Shown piece by piece: positions 33,086 through 42,136 of a stretch of DNA of 64,000 nt. A program made the translations under genes and the position numbers. Position 1 is the stretch's first letter; each line of letters opens with the position of its first letter. The notes below the pieces were generated by a model. The model did no database searches. It saw nothing but the letters and a program-made list of their open reading frames with translations, and was not told where the DNA came from. This DNA comes from Gp6-AA40 sp035571515 (GTDB lineage Bacteria > Acidobacteriota > Vicinamibacteria > Vicinamibacterales > UBA2999), in assembly GCA_035571515.1 (NCBI GenBank), contig DATNCQ010000081.1:1-64000 (forward strand). Reading direction: 5' to 3'.

Positions 33086-36000
33086 TGTTCGTCGACACCT
33101 TCATCCGCCGGCCCATCCTCGCGACCGTCTGCTCGCTCGTCATCATCCTCGCGGGCGTGCTCGCCATCCCGCAGATGCCGATCGCCCAGTATCCGCAGGT
33201 GGCGCCTCCCACGGTGAACGTCACCGCCGTCTACACGGGCGCGAACGCGGAGACCGTCGAGACGGCGGTGACGACGCCGCTCGAGCAGGCGATCAACGGG
33301 GTCGAGGGGATGCTCTACATGACCTCCTCGAGCACCAACAGCGGCATCAGCCAGATCGTCATCACCTTCGACACGACGCGCGACCCGGACATCGCGGCCG
33401 TCGACGTGCAGAATCGCGTCAACCAGGCGCTCGGGCGGCTGCCGGCGGAAGTCCGCCAGCTCGGCGTGACGGTGCAGAAATCGGCGACCAATTTCGTGAT
33501 GGCGGCCGGCGCGTATGCCGAGCAGGGTGAGTACGACTCGCTCTTTCTCTCGAACTACATCGACGTCTACATCAAGGACGCGCTGAAGCGTGTGCCGGGC
33601 GTGGCCGACATCTTCATCTTCGGCGCGGGCAACTACTCGATGCGCGTCTGGCTCGACCCCGTGCGCCTCGCGGCGCGCCACCTGACGGCCGGCGACGTCG
33701 TGAACGCGCTGCGCGAACAGAACGTCAACGTCGCGGCCGGGAGCGTCGGCGATTCGCCAGCGCCGGAAGGGCAGACCTATCAGCTCAGCGTGCGCGCGGC
33801 CGGCCGGCTGCACGAGCGCTCCGAGTTCGAGAACATCATCGTCAAGGCGGGCGAACAGGGGTCGCTGGTCCGCCTGGCCGATGTCGCGCGGGTGGAGCTC
33901 GGCGCCGAGAGCTACGGCAACGTCCTTCGATTCCTGGGGCGCGACGCCGTCGGCTTCGGTGTCATCGCGCTGCCAACCGCCAACGCGCTGGACGTGAACC
34001 GCGCCGCGATGGCGGAGCTGGCGCGGCTCTCGAAGTCGTTCCCCCCGGGGCTGCAGTACGCCGTCGCCTTCGACACCACCACCGTCGTCCAGGAATCGAT
34101 CAACGAGGTCCTGAAGACGCTCGCGATCGCGGTCGCGCTGGTCGTGCTGGTGATGTTCCTGTTCCTCCAGAGCTGGCGCGCCACGCTCATCCCCACGCTG
34201 ACGCTGCCCGTGTCGCTCATCGGCGCGTTCGCGTTCGTGCACCTGCTCGGCTTCTCGATCAACACGCTGACGCTGTTCGCCATTGTCCTGGCGACCGGTA
34301 TCGTCGTCGACGATGCGATTGTCGTGATTGAGAACATCGAACGGCACGTGCAGGAGTACCGGAAGGGATCGCACGAGGCGGCCTCGGACGCCATGCGCGA
34401 GGTCTTCAGCGCGGTCATCGCCACCGCGCTGGTCCTCATCGCGGTATTCGTGCCGGTGGCGTTCTTCCCCGGCACGACAGGCCGGCTCTATCAGCAGTTC
34501 GCGCTGACGATTGCGTTTGCCGTCGCGATCTCGGCGTTCAACGCCTTGACGTTGACTCCCGCGCTCTCGGCGCTCCTGCTGAGGCACGAGACGCTCGGCA
34601 AGGGGAGGTTCTTCGGCGGCGTGGAACGCGTCATTCACGGCGGGACGAACATCTACGTACGCACCGTGCGAGGGCTGATGCGTGTCCGCTGGGCGATGGT
34701 CGTGGTGTTCATCGCGTTGCTCGGTGCCACGTATTTCGTCTACGCGCGGGTGCCGCAGTCCTTCTTCCCGGAAGAGGACGCCGGCTACCTGATCACGATC
34801 GCGCAGGCGCCGGCCGGCGCGTCGCTGCAGTACACGGCGAACGTGATGAAAGAGGCGGAAGCGATCCTGGCGAAGACGCCGGAAGTCGAGGCGGTGTTCT
34901 CGGTGGCCGGGTTCAGCTTCGCGGGGAGCGCGCCGAACCAGGGACTGATCTTCGCCAAGTTGAAGGACTTCGCCGAGCGGCCGGGCGACGAGCACCGACT
35001 GCAGAGCATTCTTCCGCGATTGCGCGGACAGCTGTTCGGGATTCAGAACGCCTTCGTCATCCCCTTCGCGCCGCCGTCAATCCAGGGACTGGGCGCGTTT
35101 GGCGGCTTCACGTTCGAGGTCCTCGACCAGGGCGGCGGCACGGCCAACATCCAGAACCTGGCCGCGGCGACCTTCGGGGTGGTCGGCGCGTCGCAGCAAT
35201 CGCAGCGTGTGACCGGGCTCTTCAGCGCGTTCACGGCGAACGATCCGCAATTGGCAGTCGAGATCGATCGCGAGAAGGCGAGAAGTCTCGGCCTGCCGCT
35301 CAGCGAGATCACCAACGCGATGCAGACCTACCTGGGTTCGACCTACGTGAACGACTTCGACTTCAACAACCGCGCGTATCGCGTCTACGTGCAGGCGGAC
35401 AAAGCCTATCGCTCCGACCCGAAATCGCTGGGCCAATACTACGCGCGGACCAACGGCGGCGAGATGGTGCCGCTGGCAAGCGTCGTCCGCGTGCGTGAAA
35501 CGACCGCGCCGCAGGTGATCAGCCACTTCAACCTGTTCCGCTCGGCGGAGATCAACGGTTCGGCCGCGCCCGGGTTCAGCTCGGGCCAGGCGATCCAGGA
35601 GATGGAGCAGATCGCCGCGCGGGCGCTGCCGCAGGGCTTCGGGTACGCCTGGTCGGGTATGTCGCTCGAGGAGATCAAGGCGGGCCGGCAGTCTGCCTAT
35701 ATCTTCGGTATCGCCCTGCTGCTGGTGTACCTGACGCTGGCCGCGCAGTACGAATCGCTCATCCTTCCGTTGATCGTTCTCCTCGGCGTGCCGCTCGCCG
35801 TGCTCGGCGCGCTGTCGGCGCAGTGGACGCGCGGCCTGCAGAACGACCTGTATTGCCAGGTCGGCCTCGTCATGCTGATCGGCCTCGCGGCGAAGAACGC
35901 GATCCTGATTGTCGAGTTCGCCGAGCAGCTGCGCCACCGGGGCCTGTCCGTGCTCGACGCCGCCGTCGAAGCGGCCCGCATCCGCCTGCGGCCCATTCTC

Positions 36001-36225
36001 ATGACCTCGCTCGCGTTCATCCTCGGCGTGATGCCGCTGGTGTTCGCCACGGGCGCGGGGCAGGAAGGCCGCCATTCGGTCGGCACCGCCGTCGCCGGCG
36101 GGATGTTCTTCGCGACGTTCCTCAACATCCTGTTCATCCCGATCCTGTATGTCGTCATTCAGACGCTGCGTGGCGCCGACCGCGGTCCCGCGCCTGTCGA
36201 AGCGCCGCACAATGCCGCGCTTTGA
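33085..36225 (+). CDS. RND multidrug efflux permease (HAE-1 family, AcrB type)
   Basis: A 1046-residue proton-driven trimeric efflux pump. It begins MFVDTFIRRPILATVCSLVI, the standard HAE-1 start, with 12 predicted membrane spans and two large periplasmic loops after TM1 and TM7. The paired aspartates needed for proton relay are seen in TM4 (ATGIVVDDAIVVIENIERH), and the TM10 lysine in GLAAKNAILIVEFAEQLR. Length and motifs are intact. It is the middle gene of adaptor-permease-TolC; its 3' end overlaps the tolC start by 14 nt. Confidence 0.95.
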   Translation: MFVDTFIRRPILATVCSLVIILAGVLAIPQMPIAQYPQVAPPTVNVTAVYTGANAETVETAVTTPLEQAINGVEGMLYMTSSSTNSGISQIVITFDTTRDPDIAAVDVQNRVNQALGRLPAEVRQLGVTVQKSATNFVMAAGAYAEQGEYDSLFLSNYIDVYIKDALKRVPGVADIFIFGAGNYSMRVWLDPVRLAARHLTAGDVVNALREQNVNVAAGSVGDSPAPEGQTYQLSVRAAGRLHERSEFENIIVKAGEQGSLVRLADVARVELGAESYGNVLRFLGRDAVGFGVIALPTANALDVNRAAMAELARLSKSFPPGLQYAVAFDTTTVVQESINEVLKTLAIAVALVVLVMFLFLQSWRATLIPTLTLPVSLIGAFAFVHLLGFSINTLTLFAIVLATGIVVDDAIVVIENIERHVQEYRKGSHEAASDAMREVFSAVIATALVLIAVFVPVAFFPGTTGRLYQQFALTIAFAVAISAFNALTLTPALSALLLRHETLGKGRFFGGVERVIHGGTNIYVRTVRGLMRVRWAMVVVFIALLGATYFVYARVPQSFFPEEDAGYLITIAQAPAGASLQYTANVMKEAEAILAKTPEVEAVFSVAGFSFAGSAPNQGLIFAKLKDFAERPGDEHRLQSILPRLRGQLFGIQNAFVIPFAPPSIQGLGAFGGFTFEVLDQGGGTANIQNLAAATFGVVGASQQSQRVTGLFSAFTANDPQLAVEIDREKARSLGLPLSEITNAMQTYLGSTYVNDFDFNNRAYRVYVQADKAYRSDPKSLGQYYARTNGGEMVPLASVVRVRETTAPQVISHFNLFRSAEINGSAAPGFSSGQAIQEMEQIAARALPQGFGYAWSGMSLEEIKAGRQSAYIFGIALLLVYLTLAAQYESLILPLIVLLGVPLAVLGALSAQWTRGLQNDLYCQVGLVMLIGLAAKNAILIVEFAEQLRHRGLSVLDAAVEAARIRLRPILMTSLAFILGVMPLVFATGAGQEGRHSVGTAVAGGMFFATFLNILFIPILYVVIQTLRGADRGPAPVEAPHNAAL

Positions 36226-37501
36226 TTCTTCGCGGTCTTCGTGTTTGCCGATAGGCGTTCGTGGTTTCACCATCGCCGCGATTGTGCTTGTTGCTGCGCA
36301 GGCGGCGCTGGCACAGGGGCTCGAGCGCCTGACGTTCCAGCAGGCGATCGATCGCGCGGTGCTGAACAATCCCACGGTCGCGCAGGCGACCGCCGGCATC
36401 ATGCGCGCCGAGGCGATCCTGCGGCAGGTGCGCTCCTCGTCCCTGCCCGCGCTCGCGCTGACGATGGCGACCAACGTCTCCAACCCGGTGAAGTTCCAGG
36501 GATCGACCATCGTCCCGGCGGTGCAGACGCAGACGACGCCGACGCTCGGCGTGCCGATCCTGACGCCGGTGGCCTGGGCGCAGCGCAACCAGGCGGGCGA
36601 CCAGATCGTGGTCGCGCAGCAGAACGAGAAGGACGTGCAGCGGCAGGTGGCGGTTGCGGCGGGACAATCCTACCTCGCGATCATCGCCCGGCGCCGCGTC
36701 CTCGACCTGAACTCGCGCGCGCGCGAGAACGCACAGGCCCATTTCGAGTTCGCGAACCAGCGGTTCCAGGGCGGCATCGGCAGCCGCCTCAACGCCCTGC
36801 GCGCCGAGCAGGAAGTCCTGAGCAACGAAACGCGCGTCGAGGAAGCGCTGCTGGCGATTCAGCTCGCGCAGGAGGCGCTCGGCGTGCTGGTGGGCGTCGA
36901 TGGGCCCGTGGACGCCGTGGATTATCCCGTGTTCGACATTCCCGACGAGCTCGGCCAGGTTACCAATCGCACCGACATCAAGCTGCTGATCGCGCGCGAG
37001 GCCGCCGCGCAGCGCGTCTACAGCGACTCGTGGAAAGACCGGCTGCCGTCGCTGAACGGCGTCTTCACGCCGTCGCTGCTGGAGCCGCCGGGGCTGTTCG
37101 CGACGGCGTTCTCGTGGCGCGCGCAGGTGCTCTTTGCCCTCCCCGTGTTCGACAGCGGCCTGCGCAGCGGCGAGAAAGCCCAGCGCCTGGCGGATCTGAC
37201 TGCGATCAAGTTCGAGCGCACCAACGCCGAGCGGGAAGCGGCTTCCGAGATTCGCACCGCCCGCGACGCGGTCGCATCCACGACGCGGGCGTTTGCCGCC
37301 GCCCAACAGGCCGCCGATCGCGCCAACCAGGTGGTGATGATCACCGACGTGGCGTTTCGCGAAGGGGCTTCGACCAACATCGAGGTGCTCGATGCGCAGC
37401 GCCAGGCGCGCGACGTCGAAACGCAGGCGGCGATCGCCGAGGATTTGCTGAAGCGGGCGCAGCTCGATCTGCTGATCGCCCTGGGCCGTTTTCCTCAATA
37501 A
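36212..37501 (+). CDS. TolC-family outer-membrane efflux protein
   Basis: A protein of about 429 residues with two OEP repeats. After the signal peptide (FTIAAIVLVAAQAALAQG) it shows LTFQQAIDRAVLNNPTVAQA, then long amphipathic helices with heptad-like alanines (QQNEKDVQRQVAVAAGQSYL, NALRAEQEVLSNETRVEEALL), and the second-repeat DARNxE-like segment ending LDLLIALGRF. It forms the outer-membrane duct for the pump. The ATG overlaps the permease 3' end, but its first 15 or so codons coincide with a CACGAAG-type repeat; a TTG at 36245 is an alternative that leaves a normal signal peptide. Confidence 0.9.
   Translation: MPRFDSSRSSCLPIGVRGFTIAAIVLVAAQAALAQGLERLTFQQAIDRAVLNNPTVAQATAGIMRAEAILRQVRSSSLPALALTMATNVSNPVKFQGSTIVPAVQTQTTPTLGVPILTPVAWAQRNQAGDQIVVAQQNEKDVQRQVAVAAGQSYLAIIARRRVLDLNSRARENAQAHFEFANQRFQGGIGSRLNALRAEQEVLSNETRVEEALLAIQLAQEALGVLVGVDGPVDAVDYPVFDIPDELGQVTNRTDIKLLIAREAAAQRVYSDSWKDRLPSLNGVFTPSLLEPPGLFATAFSWRAQVLFALPVFDSGLRSGEKAQRLADLTAIKFERTNAEREAASEIRTARDAVASTTRAFAAAQQAADRANQVVMITDVAFREGASTNIEVLDAQRQARDVETQAAIAEDLLKRAQLDLLIALGRFPQ
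36223..36263. repeat. CACGAAG-family repeat inside the tolC 5' end
   Basis: Read on the minus strand, this stretch contains ACCACGAACGCC and CACGAAGACCGCGAAGAA, the same word pattern as the hairpin at 2763-2826. It lies at the permease-TolC junction and would be translated as the TolC N-terminus if the upstream ATG is used. Confidence 0.5.
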
Positions 37502-37508
37502 CCGGCGC

Positions 37509-37525
37509 GGTGCCACCCCGGCACC
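37509..37525 (+). terminator. Weak hairpin after tolC
   Basis: Arms GGTGCC and GGCACC around ACCCC lie 7 nt after the tolC stop and are followed by TTATTT. This could be a weak intrinsic terminator separating the efflux and Tad operons. The stem is only 6 bp. Confidence 0.35.
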
Positions 37526-37541
37526 TTATTTGGGACGACCA

Positions 37542-37561
37542 GAGCGGAAATCCGCTACAAT
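37542..37561 (+). promoter_or_regulatory. Candidate Tad-operon promoter with adjacent palindrome
   Basis: A TACAAT hexamer (37556-37561) is immediately preceded by a 14-nt palindrome, AGCGGA, AA, TCCGCT (37542-37555), which would lie in the spacer and could act as an operator. A convincing -35 is not seen. The secretin start is 39 nt or more downstream. Confidence 0.4.
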
Positions 37562-37600
37562 CCGCCAGCCTTCAACAAGTTAAACAGGGTTGGTTGACGA

Positions 37601-39739
37601 GTGCGAAGCGATCACCGCGAGGCGACACTAGCATCGCGCCAGGATGACATTTCGCCTGCGCTTCGGGCGGGACGACTGTTATCCAGCGAAATTCGCGCGC
37701 AGGTGTCTGGCAGGCTTGTTGCCCGAGGCGCCCGGCATCTCGTGCCCCGCGTCCTCATTGTCCCGGCCGTCCTTGCCTGGCTCGCCACGGGTCCGTTTGT
37801 CGCGTACGCGCAGGTACCCACCGCCTTGAACCCCCAGGCGCCGGCGCCGGTGAACGTCCTCATCAAGTCCCAGTACCGACGCCTCATGTTCCTCCAGGAA
37901 ATCCAGCGGATAGCGGTCGGCGACACGGAAATTCTGTCGGCGGAGGTCATCTCGAGCCGGGAGCTCCTCATCCTCGGACGCGAAACAGGGCGGACGACGC
38001 TCATCGTCTGGTTCACCAACGGCACGTCGAACGAATACAGGTTTTCGGTCGAGCGCGACCTGTCGCTGCTCGAACGGGCGCTCAAGAGCATCGACCCGTC
38101 GATCGAGGTCGAAAGCGCCCCCGACCGCGATGCACTCGTGCTGACCGGTACGGTGCGCGACATCACCGCCTCGATGGCGGCCGAAGCGATCGCGCGCAAC
38201 TACCTCGACGCCGGCAGCGCGCGACAGGGCGGGGCGCAGCCGCTCGTCGCCTCGCCGCCCGCCGCGCCGCCACCAGGCGCTGCACCGCCCGCCGGGGGGG
38301 CCGCACCCGCGCCGCCACCGGCGCCCGGAAGCGCACAGCTGCAGGGGACTGTCCCTTCGACGGGGACCGTCATCAACCTGATTCAGCTGCAGACGCTGCC
38401 GCCGCTTCCCGAGCAGAAGATTGAAGAAGCGATCCGCCCGATCGGTGGACAGAACGTCACCGTTCGCCGGGTGCTGCGCGGCAACGTCCGTGACGACGCG
38501 GCGGACACGCTCGTGCTCGAGGGGCGCGTCCCGAACCAGGTCGCGCTCGTGCGTGTGCTGACCATCGCCGCGCGGCTGTTTGCGGGGCAGACGCTCACCG
38601 CGGACGACATTCGCGTGGTGGCGGACGAGGCCGGCGGTCTTTCGAGCCAGGCCCAGGTGCAATCATCGGCGCAGACGCAGCTGGGCGGCGGCGCCACCTC
38701 GTCGCTCTTCGGCGGCGCGCGCGGGAGCCGCCTGACCAACGAGGTGCGCACCAACCTCGGGCGCGCCAAGGCCATCGAAGCGGCCAACGGCCACATCCTC
38801 TCGTTCATCCAGGTCGAGGATCTGCCGCAGGTTCGCGTCGACATCCGCCTGTGGGAAGTGAACCGGACCAAGCTGCGCACGCTCAATCCAAACGCGGTGC
38901 TCCTGCTGTCGGACTTCCGGCAGCCGTCGCTCAATCCCGCACAGTCGGCGACGATCGTCCAGGGGGATCAGGCCGCGCGCGTCGGCACCGCCGGCCCCGC
39001 GATCCAGAACGTGTTCTCGTTCCTCAACGGGACGCTCCTCAACGAGCTGCAGTACTCCGCCGGCTCGCTCGCGATCGACGCCGCGCTGTCGCTGCTCGAG
39101 CGCGAGGGAATCGCGCAGACGCTCTCGTCGCCCTCGCTGACGGTGCTCTCCGGCGAGCTGGCGCAAGTGCAGGTTGGCGGCGAGGTGCCGGTTCCGAGCG
39201 CGTTCGCGCCCGCCTTCGGCACGACGACGACCTTGACCGGACAGGCGGCGGCGACGCCCGGCGTCTTCAGCTCGGTTGAATTCGTCCCCTTCGGCGTGCA
39301 GCTGCAGATCCGGCCGCTCGTCGGCGACGACGGGACGATCACGCTGGACGTCCAGCCGCTGGTCGTCACGCCCGACGCGGTGCTGACCGACACGATCCGC
39401 CAGGCGACTGGCACGACGGTGCCGACGACGGCCTTCCAGACCCGCGCGCTGCGAACGAGCTCGCGGCTGCAGGACGGACAGGCGCTGCTCATCGGCGGCC
39501 TGCTGTCGAACAACACCTCGACCAACACCGCGTCGCCGCCGGGCATCCGGAGGACGCCGGTGCTGGGGAGGTTTTTTCAGAGCTTCAACCGGAACGATCA
39601 GGACACGGAGCTGATCGTGGTCGTGAACCCCGTGGTGGTGCGGACCCCGGTGCCGGCCGCCGCGGCGTGGGCGTTTCCGAATCGGGACGAACGGGTACGC
39701 TCGGTCCTCGCCGGAACGGCGGCTCTCGCGAAGCCGTAA
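37601..39739 (+). CDS. cpaC: Tad pilus outer-membrane secretin (CpaC/RcpA)
   Basis: The secretin forms the outer-membrane pore for the Flp pilus. After a signal peptide (VLIVPAVLAWLATGPFVAYAQ) comes the CpaC-type N-domain (RRLMFLQEIQRIAVGDTEILSAEVI), a BON-like domain, a proline/alanine-rich linker of about 30 residues, a second BON-like domain, and the secretin domain with EREGIAQTLSSPSLTVLSGE, GGEVPVPS and VPFGVQLQIRP. It ends with the VPxLGxLF-like TPVLGRFFQSFNRNDQDTEL. The first GTG gives an odd 47-residue pre-signal region; GTG at 37703 or 37742 would give a more normal signal peptide. First gene of the Tad operon. Confidence 0.92.
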   Translation: MRSDHREATLASRQDDISPALRAGRLLSSEIRAQVSGRLVARGARHLVPRVLIVPAVLAWLATGPFVAYAQVPTALNPQAPAPVNVLIKSQYRRLMFLQEIQRIAVGDTEILSAEVISSRELLILGRETGRTTLIVWFTNGTSNEYRFSVERDLSLLERALKSIDPSIEVESAPDRDALVLTGTVRDITASMAAEAIARNYLDAGSARQGGAQPLVASPPAAPPPGAAPPAGGAAPAPPPAPGSAQLQGTVPSTGTVINLIQLQTLPPLPEQKIEEAIRPIGGQNVTVRRVLRGNVRDDAADTLVLEGRVPNQVALVRVLTIAARLFAGQTLTADDIRVVADEAGGLSSQAQVQSSAQTQLGGGATSSLFGGARGSRLTNEVRTNLGRAKAIEAANGHILSFIQVEDLPQVRVDIRLWEVNRTKLRTLNPNAVLLLSDFRQPSLNPAQSATIVQGDQAARVGTAGPAIQNVFSFLNGTLLNELQYSAGSLAIDAALSLLEREGIAQTLSSPSLTVLSGELAQVQVGGEVPVPSAFAPAFGTTTTLTGQAAATPGVFSSVEFVPFGVQLQIRPLVGDDGTITLDVQPLVVTPDAVLTDTIRQATGTTVPTTAFQTRALRTSSRLQDGQALLIGGLLSNNTSTNTASPPGIRRTPVLGRFFQSFNRNDQDTELIVVVNPVVVRTPVPAAAAWAFPNRDERVRSVLAGTAALAKP

Positions 39740-39782
39740 CGGCGGGCGTGGACGTGTCAATGCAGTGGGACAGGAGGCTGTG

Positions 39783-40154
39783 ATGTCGAAGTTCGCGCGT
39801 CGGTTGTCGGAGAAGAAGGGCGCAGCGCTGGTCGAATACGCGCTGATCATTGCCGGGGTCGCGCTGATCGGCGCGGCGGCGGTGTCGCTGTTCGGCCACA
39901 AGGTGACGGACATGATGGGGACTGCTGCGGCCGTGATGCCAGGCGCGCACGTCGACGACAACGCCCCGATCGTCGCGGGCAAGACGATCGAGACCTCGGC
40001 GAACACGCCGGGCTTCGACGGCGGCAACTCCTCGACGGGCATCGGCCTCGACGTGAACGCCATCACGCAGGCCAACGGGCAGACGCGGCTCGGTGACAGC
40101 GTGGGCGGCGACGGCGCGCTGTCGTCGCTGGTGCTGGAGACGAAGAACAAGTGA
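39783..40154 (+). CDS. flp: Flp-type pilin with long C-terminal extension
   Basis: A 123-residue prepilin. The leader ends KKG13 and the mature protein starts AALVEYALIIAGVALIGAAAVSLFG, giving Glu at +5 and Tyr at +6 as in Flp pilins, followed by one hydrophobic helix. Typical Flp pilins stop soon after the helix at 50-70 residues. This one continues for about 75 residues rich in Gly, Ser, Thr, Asn and Asp with no cysteine. The ATG has AGGAGG 5 nt upstream, the strongest ribosome site in the operon, which fits a structural subunit. The tadE GTG overlaps its stop region. Confidence 0.85.
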   Translation: MSKFARRLSEKKGAALVEYALIIAGVALIGAAAVSLFGHKVTDMMGTAAAVMPGAHVDDNAPIVAGKTIETSANTPGFDGGNSSTGIGLDVNAITQANGQTRLGDSVGGDGALSSLVLETKNK

Positions 40155-41125
40155 GCGGCGGCGAGCGCGGGGCTGCGCTCGTCGAGTTCGCCCTCGTGTC
40201 GCTGGTGTTGTACCTGCTGCTGGCAGGCGCCATCGACTTCGGCCGCCTGATGTTCGACGCCAACGCGGTGCAGGACGTCGCGCGGCTTGCCGCGCGCGAG
40301 CTCGCCGTGGCGCCCGTACGCGCGAATGCGACGTTCGACTACGCCCTGACGTGCGACCCGGGGGCCGACGCGAACTGCCTCGTCGACCTGAAGGCGCGCG
40401 TCTTCGACCCGGCGTGCCTCGTCGTCGACCTCAACGACCCCGCCGTCGCGCTCGACATCGACGGCTACTTCGCGGCGATGCCGGTCGTGAACCGCGCGCT
40501 GCGGCCGTTGATGATCACGGAGGCAGCGCGTCCGAACCTGATGCGCTACGCGGGGGCGCTGGTCAACGACGGCGGCGCCGCCGCCTGCAGTGCGGTCGGG
40601 CCTAGCGGCCAGGCCGCGCCGACGGGGCTGACGGTGGCGATTCCCCTCGTCGACTCGCGCGACGCGTCCGGTGTCGAGACCATCACCTGGGTGCCGGTGC
40701 TGCAGGAGATCCGCGCAACGCTCGACGCCGACTGCCCGTTGCGCGGCCCCTTCAGCTTCGTCTACGTGGCCAACGCCGACGACTGCGGTCCGCTGCAGTC
40801 GGACCCGGTGCCGCAGCGCGGCCTCGTGGCGGTGCGCGTCAACTATCCGTTCCAGGCGGCGGGGCTGACCGGGTTCCGCTCGTCGCCGCCGACCGACGCC
40901 GATCCGCTGCCGCGCAACGTCGCGAACTTCATCGTCGCCGACGATGCCGGCGTGCAGCAGACCAACGCGGCGCCCGGCGATCCCATCGACGATCCGGGGG
41001 CGGTGGGACCGTACGCCGGCTCGTTCGGCCTCGGGCGTCAGCTCGCGCTGGCGGGCCAGGCGGTGCGGCCGTTCCGCAAGGTCGTCTCCGCGCAGGCCAT
41101 TTTCCGTCGAGAGGTAATCGAGTGA
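40151..41125 (+). CDS. tadE: TadE-like pseudopilin
   Basis: A 324-residue TadE-family minor pilin. The N-terminus GERG7-AALVEFALVSLVLYLLLAGAIDFG has the prepilin-peptidase cleavage glycine, Glu at +5 and a single hydrophobic helix, and continues DANAVQDVARLAAREL as in TadE. The C-terminal 250 residues are soluble and larger than in most TadE proteins. Five cysteines (for example TCDPGADANC and ADDCGPL) could form disulfides. The GTG start overlaps the pilin stop by 4 nt (GTGA), and the protein overlaps cpaB in the same way. Confidence 0.85.
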   Translation: MSGGERGAALVEFALVSLVLYLLLAGAIDFGRLMFDANAVQDVARLAARELAVAPVRANATFDYALTCDPGADANCLVDLKARVFDPACLVVDLNDPAVALDIDGYFAAMPVVNRALRPLMITEAARPNLMRYAGALVNDGGAAACSAVGPSGQAAPTGLTVAIPLVDSRDASGVETITWVPVLQEIRATLDADCPLRGPFSFVYVANADDCGPLQSDPVPQRGLVAVRVNYPFQAAGLTGFRSSPPTDADPLPRNVANFIVADDAGVQQTNAAPGDPIDDPGAVGPYAGSFGLGRQLALAGQAVRPFRKVVSAQAIFRREVIE

Positions 41126-42135
41126 GTCCTGTCACCCCACGGCGTGCGGTCGGTCCGTCGGCGTTGTCCGCTCCCATGATCGCCGTCGCGGCCGTCGCGG
41201 CGGTCGTGGTGATCGTCGGAGCGCTGGCCGCGTTCGGTCTTGTCGATCTGTCGAGGCTCAGGTCGTCGGAGCCGTCCACGGCCGGCCTGATCCCGGTGCC
41301 GACGCCGGCGAAGGCGATTCCGGCGTACACGCGCGTCCGGCGCGATCACCTGTGGGACGCGGCGCACGGCCGTCTCAGCGTCGTCTATCTGCCGCCACGC
41401 GCGGTGACCCCGGAGATGCTCGTCGGCATCTCGGATGTCATCGGACGCGTGCTCGACCACGACAAGGAACCTGGCTACGTTTTCACCGAATCCGATTTCC
41501 TGCCGAGAGGGACGCGCGAGGGGCTCGTCGCCGGCATCCCGGCGGGGAAGCGCGCCGTCCGGATCTCCGCGGACAAGGTCGACGGCCTCTTCGGCCTGCA
41601 CGCCGGCGATCGGTTCGATCTGCTCGCGACCATGCCGATCGAGGCGAGCCGCGGCAGCGGCGGGCAGTCATTCGGCTTCTCGGGCCCGTACAGCCAGCAG
41701 CTCGCGCTCCAGGCCCAGCTGTCGAACTGGGACAAGCAGGCGACCGTCCGCGTCATCGTCCAGAGCGCGGTCGTGGTGGAGCCGATGGTGACGCGCGCCG
41801 TCCCCGTGTACCAGAGCTCGCTGACCGATGGGGCGTCGACGCGCGTGCGGCCGGTGCAGGAAGCGGTCATCGCCATCGATCCCGACGAGGTCGCGCCGCT
41901 GACCGAGGCGATGGCCGTCGATGCGAAGCTGACGAGCATTCCGCGCTCGGGCCGTCCGGACGATCCGCCGAACAGCCGCACGCCGAACCTGCAGCCGGTG
42001 AGCCCGTTCTCCAAACCCGAGAGCTTCGGGGAGGACGAAACGGAGCTCGCGGGCGGAGAGCCTGCCGGCGCCTACAAGGTGGTCGAGACCATCATGGGGC
42101 AGAAGCGGACGCTGACCGCGGTCCCAAGGCGCTGA
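41122..42135 (+). CDS. cpaB: SAF-domain pilus assembly protein (CpaB/RcpC type)
   Basis: A 337-residue protein with one N-terminal membrane helix (MIAVAAVAAVVVIVGALAAFGLV) and a periplasmic SAF/CpaB domain: PVPTPAKAIPAYTRVRRDHLWD, then VLDHDKEPGYVFTESDFLPRG, then GLVAGIPAGKRAVRISADKVDG and GLHAGDRFDLLAT, which are typical CpaB segments. It probably stabilises the secretin or binds peptidoglycan. The C-terminus is proline-rich and probably disordered. It overlaps tadE by 4 nt and ends 1 nt before tadG. Confidence 0.87.
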   Translation: MSPVTPRRAVGPSALSAPMIAVAAVAAVVVIVGALAAFGLVDLSRLRSSEPSTAGLIPVPTPAKAIPAYTRVRRDHLWDAAHGRLSVVYLPPRAVTPEMLVGISDVIGRVLDHDKEPGYVFTESDFLPRGTREGLVAGIPAGKRAVRISADKVDGLFGLHAGDRFDLLATMPIEASRGSGGQSFGFSGPYSQQLALQAQLSNWDKQATVRVIVQSAVVVEPMVTRAVPVYQSSLTDGASTRVRPVQEAVIAIDPDEVAPLTEAMAVDAKLTSIPRSGRPDDPPNSRTPNLQPVSPFSKPESFGEDETELAGGEPAGAYKVVETIMGQKRTLTAVPRR

Positions 42136-42136
42136 C

